NCBI RefSeq assembly: GCF_001435835.1
Contig: NZ_AZFX01000038.1
Span: forward strand, 37,372-101,371
DNA from: Lapidilactobacillus concavus DSM 17758
GTDB taxonomy: Bacteria; Bacillota; Bacilli; Lactobacillales; Lactobacillaceae
DNA length: 64,000 bases
Direction of reading: 5' to 3'
Shown here: piece by piece, positions 17,742-28,351 of the stretch
How positions within the stretch are numbered: the first letter of the stretch is position 1
Layout of the letters: the number at the start of each line of letters is the position of its first letter
Made by a program: the position numbers and the translations under genes
Notes under the pieces: model-generated
Seen by the model: only the letters and a program-made list of their open reading frames with translations
Told to the model about the DNA's origin: nothing
Databases searched by the model: none

Positions 17742-18728
17742 TTATCCTTCTTTCCAATTTTCAGTTGGAACCTTTACCTGAGTCAACAGCGTTTGAATTG
17801 CAGCTTCTTTCTGTTGCGTGGTAATCATCGGTTGGCGGTAGAACAGGCGATGGGCAAGGAGTGGGATAGCTAAAGCCTGAATATCTTCCGGCGTGACGTA
17901 GCGACGGCCTTTCAGATAAGCCAACGCCTGACTCGCGTGTGCAAAGTCAAGCAGTCCACGATTGCTGATGCCAGCGATCACGCCGGGAATGTTGATGACA
18001 CCTCGACACAATGCAATTAAATATTGACGTAGCTCGGCGTGAATCGTGACAGTTGCCATTTGTTCCCGCATTTTTTTCAATTGATCCTGTTTAAAAATCG
18101 GTGCTAAAGCTGGTTGGGTGCTGCCTGTTAAGGATTGCTGTAACATTTGATCCTTCTGTTCAACCGTCAATTGGCTCAACGAGAATTGGAATAAGAAACG
18201 ATCCAATTGGGCTTCAGGCAACGTAAAAGTGCCCGCAGTTTCCAATGGGTTCTGCGTTGCGATGACAAAAAAGAATTCGGATAACTGATGAGTATTGCCA
18301 TCAACCGTCACCTGCTTTTCGGCCATTGACTCGAGTAAGGCCGATTGTGTTCGTGGTGTCGCTCGGTTTAATTCATCCGTCAGTAAAATTTGTGTGAACA
18401 GCGGACCTTCAATAAACTTGAAAGTTTTGGTATCCGGTTGATAAATATCGAGGCCAGTTAAGTCACTAGGCAATAAATCCGGCGTACATTGTACTCGCTT
18501 GAATTGTAAGGCCAATGATTCTGAAAAAGCGCGACTCAACGCCGTCTTACCACTACCAGGATCATCCTCTAATAACACGTGACCGCCTGCAATCAACGCA
18601 ACCAGTAACAACTGAATCGCCTTTTCGTTGCCGACTAACTTTTGTTGAATGTGTTTCGTCAATGTCGCCAGGATCTCATTGTCGCGTGCATCTTCAGAAT
18701 TCCGTAATTGAATATCTTGCGTTGCCAT
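17742..18728 (-). CDS. MoxR-family AAA+ ATPase
   Basis: 328 residues. Walker A is visible as EDDPGSGKTALSRAF near residue 60, Walker B as ILLTDELNRATPRTQSALLE, and the sensor region as ATQNPLETAGTFTLPEAQLDRF, all diagnostic of MoxR ATPases. It is probably a chaperone that remodels the product of the adjacent DUF58 gene. ATG at 18728 is chosen because GAGGAG lies upstream; a start at 18749 would add seven residues. It is first in a three-gene operon. Confidence 0.9.
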   Translation of the reverse strand: MATQDIQLRNSEDARDNEILATLTKHIQQKLVGNEKAIQLLLVALIAGGHVLLEDDPGSGKTALSRAFSESLALQFKRVQCTPDLLPSDLTGLDIYQPDTKTFKFIEGPLFTQILLTDELNRATPRTQSALLESMAEKQVTVDGNTHQLSEFFFVIATQNPLETAGTFTLPEAQLDRFLFQFSLSQLTVEQKDQMLQQSLTGSTQPALAPIFKQDQLKKMREQMATVTIHAELRQYLIALCRGVINIPGVIAGISNRGLLDFAHASQALAYLKGRRYVTPEDIQALAIPLLAHRLFYRQPMITTQQKEAAIQTLLTQVKVPTENWKEG

Positions 18729-18765
18729 TTCGACACTCCTCTTCATCACTGAACACCTGAATACA

Positions 18766-18813
18766 AACGAAGGCCAGTTTCCCTAATGTTACTAGAGAAA
18801 CCAGCCTTTTCGT
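18766..18813. repeat. Inverted repeat between moxR and pyruvate oxidase
   Basis: Arms AAGGCCAGTTTCCCT and AGAGAAACCAGCCTT with outer AACGA/TCGTT pairs. It may end the pyruvate oxidase transcript on the minus strand, but only a weak T-rich tail follows. Confidence 0.45.
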
Positions 18814-18984
18814 TCATCAGGATATCCTAACAAATTACGATCCAACGCGTTTAACGAGACAAACGAGACTTGGAAAGGTTGAAATTAGAATATCATAAAA
18901 AGTTTATGAAGTAAATATAGGTTTTTCACATTAACGGTGAAATTATCTCGTTTACGAAGGTGATCATCTTAGAAAGATGTACGC

Positions 18985-20808
18985 CTAAAGTTCCACCCCA
19001 GCCTCGTTAAAGAAATCGGCAAGTGGGCGTAATTCATCACCATCATAAGAAGAGAAAAATTCTTGTAAGCTTTGAGGCTGATCAAGCGTGTGGTTAGCGT
19101 TATAAGCAGGTGAAATTGTCTCACTTAATTGACCATCTTCAATCTTCATTTGCAGAACTTCAACTGGTAAACCGCGTTTTGCGGTGATTTTAGCATCAAT
19201 CAAGAATGGACGTCCAGCTTTAGTAACCGCAACTGCTTGATCGAACGCAGCTGGCAACTCCTCACTATTGTGCACCGTGATCGATTCAACACCCATTGCC
19301 TGAGCGATCATTGCGAAGTCTTGGTCCTCAATATCGATACCGCTATGACGCACCATATCGATATCATCTTGCTCGGATTTAATGAAGTTCAACGTGGTAT
19401 TGCTAGTAATAATGTTGATGACCGGCAACTTATATTTCTTCTCGGTAATCAAGTCCTGCATCACCATTGAGAAAGCACCGTCACCAGAAATATTGAATAC
19501 CTGGCGATTAGGAAAACTCAATTTACCCGCAATCGCGCCGGGAAGCCCATAACCCATCGTGGCAAAAAGTGCTGAGATCGTCCATTTATTCTTCGGTGTC
19601 AGATTTAAATAACGGAAGGAATTAATGATATTATCGCCAACATCGATTGAAAAGACAGCGTCATCTTCAGCAATGCGGTTAATTTCCTTATATACCGCCT
19701 CGAACTCGAGTGGATCACTCGCACGATTCGAAAGTTTATTCAAGTACTCACGCCAATTCAGATTGTCAGCAACAGCCGCCTTGAAAAATGGTGAAGGTGC
19801 GGCTTGTTCGCTGCGAGCTAAGGCGCGCTCCACGAAGCTCGTTGCATCGCTCCAAACGCCATAGTCTAAGAAATGATGACGGCCAAACTGCGCTTCGTCG
19901 GTATCAACCTGCACGAATTTAAATGGATGTGTCCGATAAACAAGGTTAGCAAACGGAAAGTCTGCCCCAATCGCAATCACTAAGTCTGCAACGCCAAAAA
20001 TTTCATCGGCTGCTTTCATCGCCGCGCGATTAGCATAACCCAAGTTACCTTCATAATCATCAGGAACTAGCCCTTTAGTTAAGCCTGTTAAAATCAGTGG
20101 AATCTGTAATTTCTTCGAAAGTTCAACGAGCCGATCGCCACCAGCACCAATACCACGGCCAACATGAATGACTGGCCGTTTTGCTTCAGCAATCATTGCC
20201 AAAACATGATCGACTTCTTCATCGGTTGCTTCTGGCAACGGACGCACCTTTTGATCACTTGGCGAGACACTACTATATGGCTCGTCTGGAATTTGGACAT
20301 AGCCAAAGTCATTTGGAATCACCACAACAGCAACGCCTTGATGTTTGTAGGCTTCACGAATCGCTTTGTCCACAACATATGGCAAGCTTTCTGGCGTCAT
20401 CACTAATCTGTTGTAGACTGCGACGTCTGCGAACATTGGATTTTCAACGAATTCTTGGAAATAATTATAATTCATATTCGTGCTTGGCACTTGGCCAATC
20501 AAGGCAAGAACTGGGGCGTGATCTTCACGAGCATCATAAAGACCGGTCAATAAATTGGTTGCACCAGGACCAGCTGATCCAAACGCAACACCAATCTTCC
20601 CAGTTAACTTCGCATCTGCGCTTGCAGCGAGCGCACCAACTTGTTCATGACGAATCTGAATATACTGCAATCTTTCTTTTTCTAATTCAAGCGCTGACAT
20701 TGTAGAGTTGAATGAACCACCTGGATAACCGAAAACATGATCGACCCCCCAAGATTCAATCACACGCAACATTGCAACACTTGCAGGAACAGTAGCTTGA
20801 TTAGACAT
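18985..20808 (-). CDS. Pyruvate oxidase
   Basis: A 607-residue thiamine-diphosphate flavoenzyme converting pyruvate, phosphate and oxygen to acetyl phosphate, CO2 and H2O2. Seen features are the N-terminal PYR domain with the catalytic Glu in IRHEQVGA (Glu55), the GSAGPGATNL block, a central FAD domain, and the C-terminal thiamine motif starting at GDGAFSM. It gives aerobic ATP through acetate kinase. ATG at 20808 follows AGAGGTG. A cre site lies just downstream of the predicted start point, so CcpA repression in the presence of glucose is expected, as in other lactobacilli. It is likely monocistronic. Confidence 0.9.
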   Translation of the reverse strand: MSNQATVPASVAMLRVIESWGVDHVFGYPGGSFNSTMSALELEKERLQYIQIRHEQVGALAASADAKLTGKIGVAFGSAGPGATNLLTGLYDAREDHAPVLALIGQVPSTNMNYNYFQEFVENPMFADVAVYNRLVMTPESLPYVVDKAIREAYKHQGVAVVVIPNDFGYVQIPDEPYSSVSPSDQKVRPLPEATDEEVDHVLAMIAEAKRPVIHVGRGIGAGGDRLVELSKKLQIPLILTGLTKGLVPDDYEGNLGYANRAAMKAADEIFGVADLVIAIGADFPFANLVYRTHPFKFVQVDTDEAQFGRHHFLDYGVWSDATSFVERALARSEQAAPSPFFKAAVADNLNWREYLNKLSNRASDPLEFEAVYKEINRIAEDDAVFSIDVGDNIINSFRYLNLTPKNKWTISALFATMGYGLPGAIAGKLSFPNRQVFNISGDGAFSMVMQDLITEKKYKLPVINIITSNTTLNFIKSEQDDIDMVRHSGIDIEDQDFAMIAQAMGVESITVHNSEELPAAFDQAVAVTKAGRPFLIDAKITAKRGLPVEVLQMKIEDGQLSETISPAYNANHTLDQPQSLQEFFSSYDGDELRPLADFFNEAGVEL

Positions 20809-20877
20809 TACTCGCACCTCTTTAGTTATTTATATGGTTGAGCCTAATTCTCAAACGAAAAGAACAGTCGTTATGAT

Positions 20878-20891
20878 TGAAATCGGTTACA
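20878..20891 (-). promoter_or_regulatory. cre site (CcpA) of pyruvate oxidase
   Basis: TGAAATCGGTTACA matches the cre consensus TGWAANCGNTNWCA at every defined position. It lies about 7-20 bases past the predicted transcription start. A partial second match occurs near 20944-20957. The rest of 20809-21211 holds the promoter, a hairpin at 21011-21039 and the downstream terminator of the MFS gene; no gene is visible. Confidence 0.75.
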
Positions 20892-20904
20892 AACCCATGT
20901 CTCT

Positions 20905-20933
20905 AAAATAGCTTATTCAGGAAATAAATGCAA
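20905..20933 (-). promoter_or_regulatory. Promoter of pyruvate oxidase
   Basis: Minus-strand TTGCAT (20928-20933) and TATTTT (20905-20910) with a 17-base spacer. Confidence 0.5.
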
Positions 20934-21145
20934 CAGATTGTACTTGAAACCGATACAGAATTTATAAAAAGTAATGATTAGTATGGGACTCATTTATTCA
21001 GCATCTGAACCTTAAGAAAGATTGTTAATCTTCCTTAAGTTAATCCGGGTTAATTTGTCGCTATTACCATGATGTTTTAACTTTAATGTTTGATCTCATT
21101 AACCTTCCCGATCCAGAGAGAATATAGCTTTCCCCATAGCGCCAT

Positions 21146-21184
21146 AAAAAAAACGACTCGGCATTTTTCTTGCCTCGCCGTTTC
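21146..21184 (-). terminator. Terminator after the MFS gene
   Basis: Minus-strand stem AAACGGCGAGGCA with TGCCGAGTCGTTT, followed by a T-run. Confidence 0.7.
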
Positions 21185-21211
21185 TTCTCATACAGCTTAA
21201 CTATTCTGTTG

Positions 21212-22399
21212 TCATTCAATTGGATTTTCAATGGCAACTGTTTTTTGAAGCCGATTAATCGCAATAACCATCAGCAGAAACATTAGCGTAATGAAATATG
21301 GAAAAATCGTCGGGCTTAATAATTGGGCCAAGCCGCCAAAGATCGGTGGCACAATCATGATACTCAAGGAGGCCGCAGCCATCTGTGAACCCATCACCGA
21401 TTGTGAGACGTCCTGGCCAAAATTAGTTGGCGTTAGGTGGACAAGATTGGGATAAATCGGCCCATTCCCTAGACCGACCATAAATAACCCAATGACAGCA
21501 ACCGTCGTCTGCCAAGGTTGAAGAATCAACACAATTGCAATCGCAAACACGAGCTGTCCCAACCGAATCAGACGCCAGCTCGACAATCGGGTGGCCAATA
21601 GTCCAGAAAGAAAACGACCAACTGTCATCCCCACATAATAAAAAGTCAAAGCCCCAGCAGCCTCGCTGATTGCCATGCCTCGCGAATTGACAAGATAAGT
21701 GCTGCCCCACGTCCCACAAGTGATCTCAGCTGCGCAGGAAGCCACAAATGCAAGCCAAACAGCCGGTATACCTGGTAATTTTGCAATTTGGTGAAAGCTT
21801 AACGTCTTCGTATGTTGTGAGATCTCTTGGTGTCGACGTTCGTGTTTTTGACCGATATGGCGCCATAACGGTAGAGAAATGATGGTGACTAATGCGATTA
21901 ACGCCTGAATAACGAAGGCCAAATGATAGCCACCTCGCCAATTACCGGCATCTCCTAGCGTCCGACTCATGAGATATGGACTGATCGAAACACCCAATCC
22001 ATAAAAACAATGCAAGAAGCTCATATGGGTCGCGCGATAATGGATTGCCACATAGTTATTCAACGCAGAATCAACCGCGCCTGCACCCAATCCCAGTGGT
22101 ACTGCAAATAGACACAGCCAATAGAAATTCGCTGATAACGAGAATCCTAATAACGACACTGCCGTCAAAACGGTACTTAACGCCGTAACAAGACCCGTTT
22201 TGAATCGATTAATCAAGCGGGCGCTAAATAAACTCGCAATGACTGTACCAAGCGATGTCAGAATCGTCACATAACTCGCCGCAGACAGCGTCAAATTAAA
22301 TTCTCGATACATTGCCGGCCACGCCGTTCCAAACAGCGAATCCGGCACGCCAAGGCCAATAAACGCAATATAGATAACCACTAAGAGTAACGCCGTCAT
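21212..22399 (-). CDS. MFS transporter
   Basis: A 395-residue major facilitator with about twelve hydrophobic segments. The opening (IGLGVPDSLFGTAWPAMYREF) and the AVDSALNNYVA segment resemble the fucose-permease/YbjJ-like branch, so a sugar or metabolite substrate is as likely as a drug. ATG at 22399 follows GGTGGT; an upstream in-frame start would add 16 polar residues before the first membrane helix. Monocistronic, with its own terminator; no linked regulator. Confidence 0.8.
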   Translation of the reverse strand: MTALLLVVIYIAFIGLGVPDSLFGTAWPAMYREFNLTLSAASYVTILTSLGTVIASLFSARLINRFKTGLVTALSTVLTAVSLLGFSLSANFYWLCLFAVPLGLGAGAVDSALNNYVAIHYRATHMSFLHCFYGLGVSISPYLMSRTLGDAGNWRGGYHLAFVIQALIALVTIISLPLWRHIGQKHERRHQEISQHTKTLSFHQIAKLPGIPAVWLAFVASCAAEITCGTWGSTYLVNSRGMAISEAAGALTFYYVGMTVGRFLSGLLATRLSSWRLIRLGQLVFAIAIVLILQPWQTTVAVIGLFMVGLGNGPIYPNLVHLTPTNFGQDVSQSVMGSQMAAASLSIMIVPPIFGGLAQLLSPTIFPYFITLMFLLMVIAINRLQKTVAIENPIE

Positions 22400-22661
22400 G
22401 CTACCACCAACTATCTCTTTACTCAGGATTATTTTACCAAGGGGCACTCACAAAAGCTAGCGCCTTGTTGAGTCACCTCTTGCCCCATAAAATGGCCAAA
22501 AGAAAAGCACGCTGCTCATTCTGAACGCTCACATTAGACTTATGATCTAATATCGAGCCATCAATTTCATACAGTGTGCTTTCTCTAATCATTTATTTCA
22601 ATCATAGATTTGACAATCATCGCAAGACAATTTTCAAATCGTGCTCATAAATAGGTTCAAC

Positions 22662-24098
<1,437 letters not shown>

Positions 24099-24117
24099 TC
24101 AAAAACCTCTTTCTATT

Positions 24118-24133
24118 TGTAAAATCGTTTTCA
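24118..24133 (-). promoter_or_regulatory. cre-like site upstream of the GH1 gene
   Basis: Minus-strand TGAAAACGATTTTACA has one mismatch to a cre. A possible promoter (TTGACC, then TATGAT after 19 bases) lies directly upstream at about 24143-24172. Confidence 0.5.
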
Positions 24134-24180
24134 ACAATTTTATCATAACATATTTACTAAATTTGCGGTCAAGATATAGA

Positions 24181-24220
24181 AAGCGTGTCACCAAAGTCGC
24201 TACGACTCGGTCACACGCTT
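24181..24220 (-). terminator. Hairpin after celB
   Basis: Arms AAGCGTGTCACC and GGTCACACGCTT with inner AAGTCG/CGACT pairing form a long stem 14 bases past the EIIC stop; on the minus strand a TTTCTATAT tail follows. Confidence 0.6.
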
Positions 24221-24233
24221 CAGATTAACATGC

Positions 24234-25595
24234 TTAATCTTTAGTTGCCGCTGCGGGTTCTTCTTTTAAGAAATCTTCTGCACTTTCACCATTTTCTTGA
24301 GCAAGCAAGATCTGATCTTGTTTACGCGCAAATGGGAGATAGATGAAGAAGGTCAAGAGCAACATCAGTGCTTGCCAAATCGCTGTTTTAACACCACCGA
24401 TTAAGAAACCGGAGAAGATTGGTGGCATCGTCCAAGGTACCATGGTTCCACCAAACATTGGGATCCAGCCAAGACGGATGGCAACCCAAGTCAAGATGGC
24501 AGAAGCCATTGGGGCTGCGAAGAATGGAATTGCCATGATTGGGTTAGCCACAATTGGCGCAGCAAAGAGAATTGGTTCGTTAATATTGAAGACACCTGGA
24601 ACGATTGATAAGCGTCCTAACGTCTTCCATTGTGCTGATTTTGCAAAGAACACCATGAAGACAACAAGTCCAATTGTCATCCCTGAACCAGTAACAGTCA
24701 TGAATTGATCCATTAATTGTTGCGTAACGATGTGTCCGCCATTTGCAACAGTTAAAGCTTTACCAGCATCGAGAATCTTTTGGTTATCAAGGGCATTGGC
24801 TTGTAGCAAAGGCCCCATAATACCACCAACAATGGTTGCACCATGAACACCGAAGAACCATAAGAATGGGACTAAGAAGGCAATGGCCAACATACCACCG
24901 AAGGAATCAGTCAATCCTTGTAACGGCGTTTGGATCGTTGAATAGATCCATTCTGTCATCGTTGATTTCGTTACTTTGTCGAAGAATAAGTAAATCAACA
25001 TGAAACCAGTGATCAGAGCAGTTGCAGGAATCAACGCTGTAAATGATGCAGCTACGTTTGGTGGCACTGCAGATGGTAACTTGATTGTAATGTTCTTCTT
25101 CAAGAACCATGAATAAACAATGCCGACAACCAAACCGATCAGAATTGCGGCGATCATACCTTTACCGCCTAACCAGTCACGGTCGATAAACGTTGTTTGT
25201 GCCATTTGAGCAGGTGTTGCAATCACCTTGTTGTTGATCGTGACGCCATTAGATGGACGCATCACGATGAAGAAACAGGTTGCTGCAATCAAGCCGGCTG
25301 GAAGTGGTTCGTAGCCTTCATCATGTACCCATGAATAGGCGATACCAACAACCGCAAACAATGCCATGATTGCGAATGACGAATTATAAGCAATGTTCCA
25401 ATAAGGAACCATCCCCGTTGAATTCATCCAGTTTGACCATGCGGCAACTGGTAAGTTTGCCAACAATAGGAAAATTGATCCGACAATCGTGAATGGCATG
25501 ACGTACAACATACCATTCTTCAAGGCGTTGATTGGCCTTGTCGTGACGAATTTCATAATTGGGGGCAAAACATGCTCGTTGATCCATTTTTGCAT
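24234..25595 (-). CDS. celB: PTS EIIC component, lactose/cellobiose family
   Basis: A 453-residue membrane permease with about ten hydrophobic segments. The opening WINEHVLPPIMKFVTTRPINALKNG and the NINEPILFAAPIVANPIMAIPF block are hallmarks of cellobiose/lactose-family EIIC proteins. It imports a beta-glucoside while phosphorylating it with EIIA and EIIB, which are not encoded nearby and must come from elsewhere. ATG at 25595 follows AAGGAG. Flanked by an RpiR regulator upstream and the GH1 enzyme downstream, which supports a beta-glucoside role. Confidence 0.9.
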   Translation of the reverse strand: MQKWINEHVLPPIMKFVTTRPINALKNGMLYVMPFTIVGSIFLLLANLPVAAWSNWMNSTGMVPYWNIAYNSSFAIMALFAVVGIAYSWVHDEGYEPLPAGLIAATCFFIVMRPSNGVTINNKVIATPAQMAQTTFIDRDWLGGKGMIAAILIGLVVGIVYSWFLKKNITIKLPSAVPPNVAASFTALIPATALITGFMLIYLFFDKVTKSTMTEWIYSTIQTPLQGLTDSFGGMLAIAFLVPFLWFFGVHGATIVGGIMGPLLQANALDNQKILDAGKALTVANGGHIVTQQLMDQFMTVTGSGMTIGLVVFMVFFAKSAQWKTLGRLSIVPGVFNINEPILFAAPIVANPIMAIPFFAAPMASAILTWVAIRLGWIPMFGGTMVPWTMPPIFSGFLIGGVKTAIWQALMLLLTFFIYLPFARKQDQILLAQENGESAEDFLKEEPAAATKD

Positions 25596-25762
25596 TAAAC
25601 CCACACTCCTTAATTAATTAAAAAACTAGAATAATTTAGGTAAGCGTTTACTACTTGCTTACAAAACCATTCTAGCAATTAATCCCGAACATGAAAAGGC
25701 TTTTTCGGTAAATTGGTACGGGTGTTACAAAAAGAAATTGTTCCGTTCATGTAACATGTTTC

Positions 25763-26506
25763 TTATTCCTTGTAGACCTTGTCAGCGTAACGATTAGCAA
25801 TTGTCTCCAGCAAATAAACAACTGGAACTTGTGTCGTCATATTGATATTATCACCCACATTACGTTCCGGCATGTAATAAGAAACCGTCAAATCAGCCAA
25901 ACGAGCTAATGGAGAATACTCTTGATTCGTGATGGCAACGATCTTGGCATGGTGTTGCTTAAACTCAGAGGCTTGTTTCAAAACTTGTTCCGTCGAACCC
26001 GATACAGATAAAACAACCACTAGACAATCTGATAAATCATGAATGTGGTGAGCATCTGGCTGGAATGGATCTGTCAATGCAAACGCAAGTGCACCAGCAT
26101 TGTTCAAGAAGCGCGCCCCGTAATTTGCAAGACTACCACTCGTGCCGATCCCCAGCAAAATCACCAATTGCGCATCGAAGACTAATTCGAGCCAATCATT
26201 AATTTTCTGATCAAATTCATCGCGCGAAACCTTGGTAAAGAATTCTGTCAGTGGCGTGTTTAAATCATAACTCGGATAAACACGTTGTTCGGCATGAAGT
26301 TCATCACGAATCACATACTTCAATTCCGAAAAGCCTGACAAATTTAACTTCGCGCAAAACCGGCTAATGGTTGTCGTCGAAACGTGTGCAGCCTGTGCTA
26401 ATTCGCGAATCGTCAAACTTTGGACTTGCTTAGGATGACTAATGATGTAATTATAAACGTCCAATTCTAGACTACTCAGACTCTTTAGATCAACATTATG
26501 AAACAT
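25763..26506 (-). CDS. RpiR/MurR-family regulator with SIS domain
   Basis: A 247-residue regulator with an N-terminal helix-turn-helix (LTIRELAQAAHVSTTTISRFCAKL in pieces near 30-55) and a C-terminal sugar-isomerase (SIS) domain that binds a phosphosugar (GIGTSGSLANYGARF and VVLSVSGSTEQV). It probably controls the adjacent celB and GH1 genes in response to a sugar phosphate. ATG at 26506 follows GGAGTGTGG; a longer in-frame start at 26590 would put non-homologous residues first. Confidence 0.85.
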   Translation of the reverse strand: MFHNVDLKSLSSLELDVYNYIISHPKQVQSLTIRELAQAAHVSTTTISRFCAKLNLSGFSELKYVIRDELHAEQRVYPSYDLNTPLTEFFTKVSRDEFDQKINDWLELVFDAQLVILLGIGTSGSLANYGARFLNNAGALAFALTDPFQPDAHHIHDLSDCLVVVLSVSGSTEQVLKQASEFKQHHAKIVAITNQEYSPLARLADLTVSYYMPERNVGDNINMTTQVPVVYLLETIANRYADKVYKE

Positions 26507-26625
26507 GATCCACACTCCAATCTCTCTGCCCATATTGTAACATTTTTCATGATAAACTTGTGTCCATTCAAAAATCCTTTTTAATGTCATGATTCATCCA
26601 GCAATCACTGGCGAACAGCTGCATT

Positions 26626-26665
26626 AAAAAAAGTTCCAACCCAGTCAGATGACTGAATTGGAACT
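26626..26665 (-). terminator. Intrinsic terminator of the candidate small RNA
   Basis: Minus-strand AGTTCCAA...TTGGAACT stem with inner CAGTC/GACTG, then seven T residues. Confidence 0.8.
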
Positions 26666-26806
26666 CCTCCGTGGTACTTATTTCTAAGCAACTAGGTTTC
26701 GCTCCACAACTAGGCCTAAACATATCTATCCCACAAATCCGGCGGGCTGCTTAAAGCAGAAGATATGCCACTCATCCCCTATTACGGGGTATACGACTCA
26801 TCGCAT
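26626..26806 (-). ncRNA. Candidate structured small RNA of unknown family
   Basis: Roughly 180 nt on the minus strand between thrE and the RpiR gene. It has its own extended -10 promoter and a strong intrinsic terminator. Inner pairings include CCCC/GGGG at the 5' part (26773-26787), an eight-pair helix GCATATCT/AGATATGT enclosing hairpin CTGC/GCAG and a CCCGC/GTGGG hairpin, a repeated CCTAGTTG, and a CTTA-GAAA-TAAG hairpin. No start codon with ribosome binding site is seen. The size would fit 6S-like RNA or a riboswitch-type leader, but I could match neither; T-box and SRP signatures are missing. Confidence 0.5.
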
Positions 26807-26812
26807 GAAGTC

Positions 26813-26821
26813 AGTATAACA
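26813..26821 (-). promoter_or_regulatory. Extended -10 promoter of the candidate small RNA
   Basis: Minus-strand TGTTATACT (TGN plus TATACT) directly after the thrE stop codon; no good -35 box. Confidence 0.5.
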
Positions 26822-26828
26822 CAGCTGT

Positions 26829-27293
26829 CTAAGATTTACTAGTCGATCGGTGTTGACGGAAATGTGTTAAGATTTCGCTCAATAACGACGTCAACATAAA
26901 CCCAACGGCAATGGCGCCGGCCACAAGAACCACTCGAAAAGTATAGATAATCGCCTTATCTACACTCCCCAACACCATTTCGTAAACCGCCTGATACGCG
27001 GTTGCGCCTGGAACGAGCGGGACGATTCCAGGAATGTTAAAAAGAATGGCCGGCATTTTTTTGATTCGAGCAAAATAAAGGCCCATAATCCCCAGAACTA
27101 ACGATCCCATCAGATTGGCCACCATTCGGCCGCTCCCCAATTCAAAAAGGCACCAGTAGGTCAACCAACCTGCCGTCCCACAAATCCCACAGGCGTTCAA
27201 TGCACGCCGAGGAAGATTAATACAGATGGCAAATGCTGTCGTTGCTAAGTAGCTAAAGATTGTTTGTATGATCAATTTCGTTAATAATGTCAT
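26829..27293 (-). CDS. Threonine/serine exporter family, small subunit (ThrE C-terminal domain)
   Basis: A 154-residue membrane protein with about four to five hydrophobic segments, containing the PAILFNIPGIVPLVPGATAY stretch typical of the DUF3815/ThrE_2 domain. It pairs with the larger subunit encoded nine bases upstream; together they correspond to one full ThrE exporter of threonine/serine or other small metabolites. AGGTG precedes its ATG. Confidence 0.85.
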   Translation of the reverse strand: MTLLTKLIIQTIFSYLATTAFAICINLPRRALNACGICGTAGWLTYWCLFELGSGRMVANLMGSLVLGIMGLYFARIKKMPAILFNIPGIVPLVPGATAYQAVYEMVLGSVDKAIIYTFRVVLVAGAIAVGFMLTSLLSEILTHFRQHRSTSKS

Positions 27294-27301
27294 TTTTTCA
27301 C

Positions 27302-28078
27302 CTAATAGAAGAAGCGGAAGACGATGCCAATGCCAACACCAATTGCCGCCGCGGTTAAAATTGCTTCGATTCCACGAATCGTCCCCGTTAATAAATGGCC
27401 GGCAAACATATCGCGAATCGAATTCGTCAATGGTACACCTGGAACCAGTGGCATGATCGCACCAATCAAGATATGATCCATGCTACGTCCCAAGCCAACA
27501 TGCGTTGCAATATAAGCCAGCACACCAATCACGAATGCCGCCACAAACTCACTTAAAAATTTGACGCGCGTCCATTTATTCACATAATAGTTGGCCACAT
27601 AACCGAAGCCGCCGATCAGGCCTGTAATCGCTAAGTCATCCCAATCATAGACACCCGAGAACAAGATCATCAACGTGCTGCTGACAACCATCGCCGAGAT
27701 TACTTGCAACCAGAATGGGAAAAAGATTTGGCTTTGATCGAGTTCTTCCAGGGCTTGATGAAGTGCTTCAAGTGTAATTTTTCGTTCCGCAAATTGACGC
27801 GATAACGTGTTGACCTGTTGAACTTTTTCCAGGTTGATCGTTCGTTGTGTGACTTGCCGCAACTCCGAAACAGTTTCACCCTTGATCCCGAAAAACAACC
27901 CGGTGGGTGTCGTATAGACCACACTGTTCATCACACCCGCATTGCGCGCGATTCGGGCGATTGTGTCCTCCACTCGATACATTTCGGAGCCACTTTCAAT
28001 CATGATTCGTCCCGCCAGTAAACAAGTATCGATCACTAAATCAGTTTTAAGTGGTAGCACCGTAATTTCTTCCGTCAT
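27302..28078 (-). CDS. Threonine/serine exporter family, large subunit (DUF1212)
   Basis: 258 residues. A cytoplasmic N-terminal part carries the signature ESGSEMYRVEDTIARIARNAG (in pieces near 29-50), followed by about five membrane segments and GAIMPLVPGVPLTNSIRD. It is the N-terminal half of a split ThrE exporter. TAGGAG precedes the ATG; a promoter TTGTGA...TATGAT with an 18-base spacer is visible on the minus strand upstream. Confidence 0.87.
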   Translation of the reverse strand: MTEEITVLPLKTDLVIDTCLLAGRIMIESGSEMYRVEDTIARIARNAGVMNSVVYTTPTGLFFGIKGETVSELRQVTQRTINLEKVQQVNTLSRQFAERKITLEALHQALEELDQSQIFFPFWLQVISAMVVSSTLMILFSGVYDWDDLAITGLIGGFGYVANYYVNKWTRVKFLSEFVAAFVIGVLAYIATHVGLGRSMDHILIGAIMPLVPGVPLTNSIRDMFAGHLLTGTIRGIEAILTAAAIGVGIGIVFRFFY

Positions 28079-28269
28079 CTGAATTGAACGCTCCTATCGC
28101 ATGCGGTAAATATTTGACGAGTCTCTCAATCGGCCCGTCGAAAACACCCGCGTGTGGCTTAAATCTATTCACATCATACGCTATCTATGTCGCCTTTCAC
28201 AACCTCTCACCCATATAATTTTAGACGAGTTTCACAGATCAACGCGCTGACCCGTCCGTCAAAAAAAGG

Positions 28270-28318
28270 CAAAAAAATAACCTTACGCCGAGATGAAACC
28301 TCGAAATAAGATTATTTC
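28270..28318 (-). terminator. Terminator at the end of the wal-htrA cluster
   Basis: Minus-strand stem formed by AATAATCTTATTTCGAGG and its partner CTCGGCGTAAGGTTATT, followed by a T-run. Confidence 0.75.
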
Positions 28319-28351
28319 AGTCCTAATGCTTAATTTATTAGCCTTGAAAGA

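Noticed and set aside
20181-20705. 174-codon plus-strand frame opposite pyruvate oxidase
   Set aside because: Lies entirely antisense to a well-supported gene and has no start signals or family likeness.
26626-26806. T-box riboswitch or SRP/RNase P RNA
   Set aside because: The T-box core (AGGGTGGNACCGCG) and the conserved SRP and RNase P motifs are not present.
27268-27456. Plus-strand frame opposite the split thrE genes
   Set aside because: Antisense shadow without start signals; the two minus-strand subunits match the known split ThrE form.
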